DNA of 6,172 bases from NCBI GenBank assembly GCA_002694065.1, contig NZKZ01000090.1, forward strand, positions 1-6,172. Reading direction: 5' to 3'. The position numbers and the translations under genes are program-made. The notes under the pieces were generated by a model. The model had not been told where the DNA came from and made no database searches. It saw only the letters and a list, made by a program, of their open reading frames with translations. Source of the DNA: Acidiferrobacter sp. GTDB lineage: Bacteria > Pseudomonadota > Gammaproteobacteria > Arenicellales > UBA868. Numbering within the stretch: position 1 is the stretch's first letter; every line of letters starts with the position of its first letter. Of this stretch, positions 3,466 to 6,172 are shown in pieces.

Positions 3466-5430
3466 TCATGCAATTTCCTGGTCGGAGCCCGGGAGGAGGG
3501 CGCATATCCCAGGGTTCCTCCTCTCGAAGTGATGCCAAAGTGGCTCGGGTATCGCCCTGTTCCTGCCGTCAATAAGAAGGCGGTGCTCTAGCATCCTTGT
3601 GAATATCTCCACCCCTTCTCCGAGGTCCCTCTCCCCGGTCCCGGTCCTGATGTATATCCGATGCGTCCCCCTGAGCTGCTCCTCGTCGGCGTCCCTGACC
3701 CACCCGGAGACCTCCAGCATCCTGTAGATGACCTGTCGGTCCGTCATGTTGGTGGTCCTGAAGGTGGTTTCGCATCCGTCGAACCTGATGTTCGGCTCTC
3801 CCCCCATCTGGGTGAATGTCATCCTCTCTCCGAGTGGGAGCCGTAGCAGGACACCCCAAAGAGTGGGGAATGATCTCGTTGCCCTACGGATCCTCTGGTT
3901 GACTCGATTGTTAGCGAGACGGTCCCGGAGTGTTAGAGCCTCTTGCATCTCCCTAACTTCCGGGTGAGGGGCTATCTCTCGTGCCCGATGGTCGAGGGGC
4001 CTGCCGTTTGATGTGTGAGTTCCTATGTGCCTGCGGAGGGTGTCAATGTGCTTGCTCGAGTTTATGTCGTCCAGGAGTGAAAGAACGACGCTGCCCATTG
4101 CGTCCCCCAGAACTAGCCTCCTTAGTTCTGGCCTCTCCACTATGCAGATGAAGTCCCGCCCTGCTGCCCTCCTGTGGTGTGCGTAGCGTGAAGGCGGGTT
4201 TCTAGAGAGGCCGGCTGGCATTACGAGGAAACGTGTCCCATGGTTCCCCCCTCCAGGCTTGACCGAGTAGCTGAGACCGGATGAACCCGTGACGATGATT
4301 TCATTCTCTGATTTGTTCAACTGGGCCCTGCTGTTCGACTCCAAGATTCCCCGGAGGAACGAGATGCCACGGATGTCCTGGTCCGAGAGCAAGTGCGATT
4401 CATGGTCGGCGAACAGGCTCTGCGTCAGGGACATGAGGCGCATGAAGTCCGGGTGATCCGGTGGAGACAACGCCCATGTGATGACCTTGAGCCAGACCAT
4501 GGGGTCGCTGCCGAGTTGGATTCTCCTCCAACCGGAGTTCCTCCTGACCCTAAGTTGCAATCTGCCGTTTCTGACCATCAGAGTGATCGGGACTACTGGC
4601 CTCCTGCCTTGGAGCCTGGGTCCGGTTCCGACTACTTGCCGCGTTGAACTGTCTGCATGCCACCTCTCCATCCAAGTAGCATTGCTGAACAGCCTCTGGA
4701 AGATACGGTACGGGGCCATGGGGCCATTGAGCCTTCCTCTCATGGCCCTCAAGGGGTCTTGGTATTCGTGTCTGGTTTCATTGGGTTGGAGCATCATGTA
4801 CACGGGGTGAACCGTTGCGAAATTCGAGCTTCTGGTGTGGTAGTATGGGTCGGGAGATGACTTCCTCACAGCGAGGTCGATTGAGGCGAGTAGTCCCCCC
4901 CAGTCTATGCCGGGGAACTTGTGGACGTTCTGGAGGACCTTGTTGAGGCTCCGGTACGGGACCTGGAGAGGAATACCATCCACATGGAAGACTCCGCTGT
5001 TCCAACTCAGATGGGTCCCATCTGGCAGGGTGCCCCCCCTGGCTAACCTCCTTTTTCGAATCTGGGCGTCCTTGCTTTCCTCGGGCGACATGTCTTGGGT
5101 CAAGAAGCGATTCCCCTGGCCGATCAGGGCGAAGTCCTCGTCGCTCAGAATCCAAGGCTCCGGCCCTTCTCCGATGCGGGACTCAGGGGCCAGGACCTGG
5201 GGGTCAAGACCCCACCACAGGGTGGAGTCGTTTTCTGATACCATGGAGATCCTTCGCCAAATAGTATGAGGCGTTGGCCCGGGTTCTCCCAGCTCCATCC
5301 TGAGAGATTGCGTCACTGATGGTGAGGCGATCTGTGCCCCGGCCCTGCCGGTGATCTCGTAGACAAGTAGGTCGCAGATGTCGCAGAAGTCCCCCTTTGT
5401 CTCGGTCATGCATCCTCGGCAGTTACTCAT
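3466..5430 (-). CDS. Large unrecognised protein with N-terminal four-cysteine motif (654 aa)
   Basis: I do not recognise this family. The N-terminus has C4-x2-C7 and C16-x2-C19, a compact zinc-knuckle-like motif. The rest is arginine-rich and looks soluble, with no membrane segment or signal peptide. It includes a basic, strand-like part (about 280-305: PVVPITLMVRNGRLQLRVRR) and a later mixed part with FICIVERPELRRLVLG (about 435-450). The last 150 residues, with DRQVIYRMLEVSGW, look helical and could be a winged-helix-type fold. I see no HPN motif or clear E2 catalytic Cys, no nuclease motif and no Walker boxes. ATG 5430 has GGAGG eight bases upstream and a TATA-like box about 120 bases upstream. 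Coding-like sequence continues in frame above the ATG to about 5525 without a usual start. Its position beside a Ubl cassette lacking an E2 makes it the local candidate for a conjugation or target-selection factor, by context only. Confidence 0.85.
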   Translation of the reverse strand: MSNCRGCMTETKGDFCDICDLLVYEITGRAGAQIASPSVTQSLRMELGEPGPTPHTIWRRISMVSENDSTLWWGLDPQVLAPESRIGEGPEPWILSDEDFALIGQGNRFLTQDMSPEESKDAQIRKRRLARGGTLPDGTHLSWNSGVFHVDGIPLQVPYRSLNKVLQNVHKFPGIDWGGLLASIDLAVRKSSPDPYYHTRSSNFATVHPVYMMLQPNETRHEYQDPLRAMRGRLNGPMAPYRIFQRLFSNATWMERWHADSSTRQVVGTGPRLQGRRPVVPITLMVRNGRLQLRVRRNSGWRRIQLGSDPMVWLKVITWALSPPDHPDFMRLMSLTQSLFADHESHLLSDQDIRGISFLRGILESNSRAQLNKSENEIIVTGSSGLSYSVKPGGGNHGTRFLVMPAGLSRNPPSRYAHHRRAAGRDFICIVERPELRRLVLGDAMGSVVLSLLDDINSSKHIDTLRRHIGTHTSNGRPLDHRAREIAPHPEVREMQEALTLRDRLANNRVNQRIRRATRSFPTLWGVLLRLPLGERMTFTQMGGEPNIRFDGCETTFRTTNMTDRQVIYRMLEVSGWVRDADEEQLRGTHRIYIRTGTGERDLGEGVEIFTRMLEHRLLIDGRNRAIPEPLWHHFERRNPGICALLPGSDQEIA

Positions 5431-5516
5431 CCTTGACTCCTCCCTGGCTCGTTTGAAGTATCCGTGCGACCTCTCGCGTCCTTCGTCCTTGTCTCCCGAT
5501 TTGATGTAGATTGCAT
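5427..5516 (-). CDS. Possible 29-aa leader ORF overlapping the 654-aa gene start
   Basis: ATG 5516 opens a 29-codon frame whose TGA overlaps the ATG of the 654-residue gene as ATGA. It lies about 36-44 bases below the TATA-like box at 5552-5560, so it could be the first ORF of the transcript. The peptide is polar (many Arg, Thr and Ser) and not obviously a folded protein. The frame that continues directly into the 654-residue protein looks more coding here (IYIKSGDKDEGRER, GYFKRAREESR), so this ORF may be a leader for translational coupling or an artefact of a one-base error. Confidence 0.25.
   Translation of the reverse strand: MQSTSNRETRTKDARGRTDTSNEPGRSQG
5439..5443 (-). promoter_or_regulatory. 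Ribosome binding site of the 654-aa gene
   Basis: Minus-strand GGAGG ends eight bases before ATG 5430. It supports that start over any upstream in-frame extension. Confidence 0.6.
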
Positions 5517-5551
5517 GGCTTATCCCTCTCGCCTAACAATTGTGACTGAGA

Positions 5552-5560
5552 GTATTTGAA
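5552..5560 (-). promoter_or_regulatory. TATA-like promoter box of the 654-aa gene
   Basis: The minus strand reads TTCAAATAC within CCTTCAAATACTC, in the gap between the phosphatase stop and the 654-residue gene. It matches the boxes at 46-54 and 3196-3204. Initiation about 25 bases on, near 5530, would give either a roughly 100-base leader to ATG 5430 or a short one to ATG 5516. Confidence 0.55.
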
Positions 5561-5563
5561 GGT

Positions 5564-5581
5564 CCGAATGGGATCATCCGG
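5564..5581 (-). terminator. Possible hairpin over the phosphatase stop codon
   Basis: On the minus-strand transcript CCGGAUG-AUCC-CAUUCGG forms a seven-pair stem with one G-U pair and a four-base loop. It covers the TGA of the phosphatase gene and ends just before the next TATA-like box. No clear U-run follows, so it is at best a weak terminator or 3'-end structure. Confidence 0.25.
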
Positions 5582-6172
5582 TGGTTGGCTCTACCCTGGG
5601 CTGGTAGACGATGCTGCCATCAAGCAGATTCAGGGCAGTTAGCCGGGGCTGGTGCCTATCCTTGAGATAGATTCCAGTGTCTATGCAGATTACCGATGGC
5701 CTCCCGTCGGGGAGGATTACTCCGCTCTTCCAAGCGGAGTTCGAATCGGAGGGTACGAGGTCGTTCTGGACGGGGGTGTGCCCGACGACAACCTGCCTGC
5801 ACTCGTCTATCGGGCTCGTTGCCGAGAATACGGAGCGCACCGTCATGACCTGGTGCTTCGTATGGTCCTCGGGAGGAATTGTGGGGTCGTACCCCCCATG
5901 CACTATTCGGTGGCCTCTCAGGATCACCTCGGCCGGGAGGGTCGAGAAGAACTCGCATAGCTCGATTGCCATTGCCTCGAGTTCGTCTCCCTCGCACGGG
6001 ATTGAGTCCATCGTTTCATCCCCACCGACCCTCAGCCAGAACCCCCTTCTCTCCCCTTCAGTGAGAATGGCATGCTGCATGATCATCTCGTGGTTACCGA
6101 TGATCGAGTGGATCCTATCACTGGTCCTGACCAGCTCGACAACGCCGAAGCTGTCCGGCCCCCTGTCGATCA
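5574..6172 (-). CDS. PPP-family metallophosphatase (Ser/Thr phosphatase-like), 5' end outside the window
   Basis: Family role: two-metal hydrolysis of phosphoesters, either Ser/Thr phosphoprotein phosphatases (PrpA/lambda type) or related nucleotide phosphatases. The 198 visible C-terminal residues (numbered from the window edge) contain IDRGPDS (1-7, the end of GDxxDRG), GNHE (25-28), the metal histidines of VHGG (90-93) and VGHTP (129-133), and a CIDTG strand. RVGGDETM (47-54) recalls the NGG..T substrate loop of PrpA-like enzymes. The first motif, GDxHG, would lie beyond base 6172. The last residues, YQPRVEPTTG, follow the usual domain end. It is transcribed in the same direction as the 654-residue gene but separated from it by a TATA-like box, so it is probably a different transcript. 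A role in the Ubl system is not implied. Family assignment is secure, substrate unknown. Confidence 0.9.
   Translation of the reverse strand, partial: IDRGPDSFGVVELVRTSDRIHSIIGNHEMIMQHAILTEGERRGFWLRVGGDETMDSIPCEGDELEAMAIELCEFFSTLPAEVILRGHRIVHGGYDPTIPPEDHTKHQVMTVRSVFSATSPIDECRQVVVGHTPVQNDLVPSDSNSAWKSGVILPDGRPSVICIDTGIYLKDRHQPRLTALNLLDGSIVYQPRVEPTTG

Noticed and set aside
2846..3538. Long 230-aa minus-strand open frame crossing the Ubl gene and its promoter
   Set aside because: It is low-complexity and Arg/Pro-rich, lies out of frame across the well-supported Ubl gene and runs antisense to the cysteine-rich gene. It is a shadow of GC-rich coding sequence.
3174..3572. 132-aa minus-strand frame in the 3163-3465 gap
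   Set aside because: The plus strand here carries the better coding pattern and the CGK/WCG/CPECH cysteines. The minus frame also overlaps the end of the 654-aa gene out of frame and covers the Ubl TATA-like box.
3466..5430. E2 ubiquitin-conjugating enzyme within the 654-aa protein
   Set aside because: I found no HPN-type motif followed by a catalytic cysteine. Cysteines are few outside the N-terminal motif, so the idea is kept only as a contextual possibility.
1..6172. tRNA, rRNA, CRISPR array, insertion sequence or integrase
   Set aside because: I saw no spaced identical repeats, no tRNA-like cloverleaf sequence, no transposase or recombinase motifs, and no terminal inverted repeats.

Overview
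The window (6,172 bases, GC-rich) looks archaeal. The clearest marker is a divergent TFB, the archaeal TFIIB-like initiation factor, with its N-terminal zinc ribbon. Archaeal expression signals agree: AT-rich TATA-like boxes (minus-strand TTCAWATAC, three copies) lie upstream of genes, and GGAGG-type ribosome sites or coupled overlaps precede starts. I cannot fix the lineage. A euryarchaeal, Thermoplasmatota-like organism or one of its mobile elements is a guess, not an observation. Nearly everything is on the minus strand, so the order below follows transcription, from high to low coordinates.

Region 1 (6172-5574): the C-terminal part of a PPP-family metallophosphatase whose 5' end lies outside the window. 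Region 2 (5560-3466): a TATA-like box, then a 654-residue protein I do not recognise, with four N-terminal cysteines (C-x2-C, C-x2-C). Its stop abuts the stop of a small convergent plus-strand gene for a cysteine-rich protein (3262-3465). Region 3 (3204-1634): the core of the window. A TATA-like box and a strong ribosome site drive a 71-residue ubiquitin-like protein ending exactly in Gly-Gly. It is followed by a ThiF/E1-type adenylating enzyme and a JAMM/JAB-type metalloprotease. Region 4 (1644-90): two very small proteins, the TFB-like factor (start overlapping the previous stop as GTGA), and a 31-residue hydrophobic peptide beginning directly after the TFB stop. Region 5 (89-1): another TATA-like box facing out of the window, with a palindrome where transcription would start.

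My reading is a compact archaeal ubiquitin-like modification cassette: modifier (Ubl), activator (E1) and remover (JAMM). It probably shares a transcript with small proteins and a dedicated TFB paralogue. No E2 is recognisable. The 654-residue protein and the small cysteine-rich protein beside it are the local candidates for conjugation or target selection, but that rests only on position and cysteine content. The E1 C-terminal part resembles, from memory, the ThiF protein of the bacterial PRTRC cassette, which also carries JAB and Ubl-like members.

Caution: at three places (1558-1644, 3200-3330, 5430-5525) coding-like sequence runs without a normal start or changes frame. These may be non-standard starts, real decay, or single-base sequence errors.
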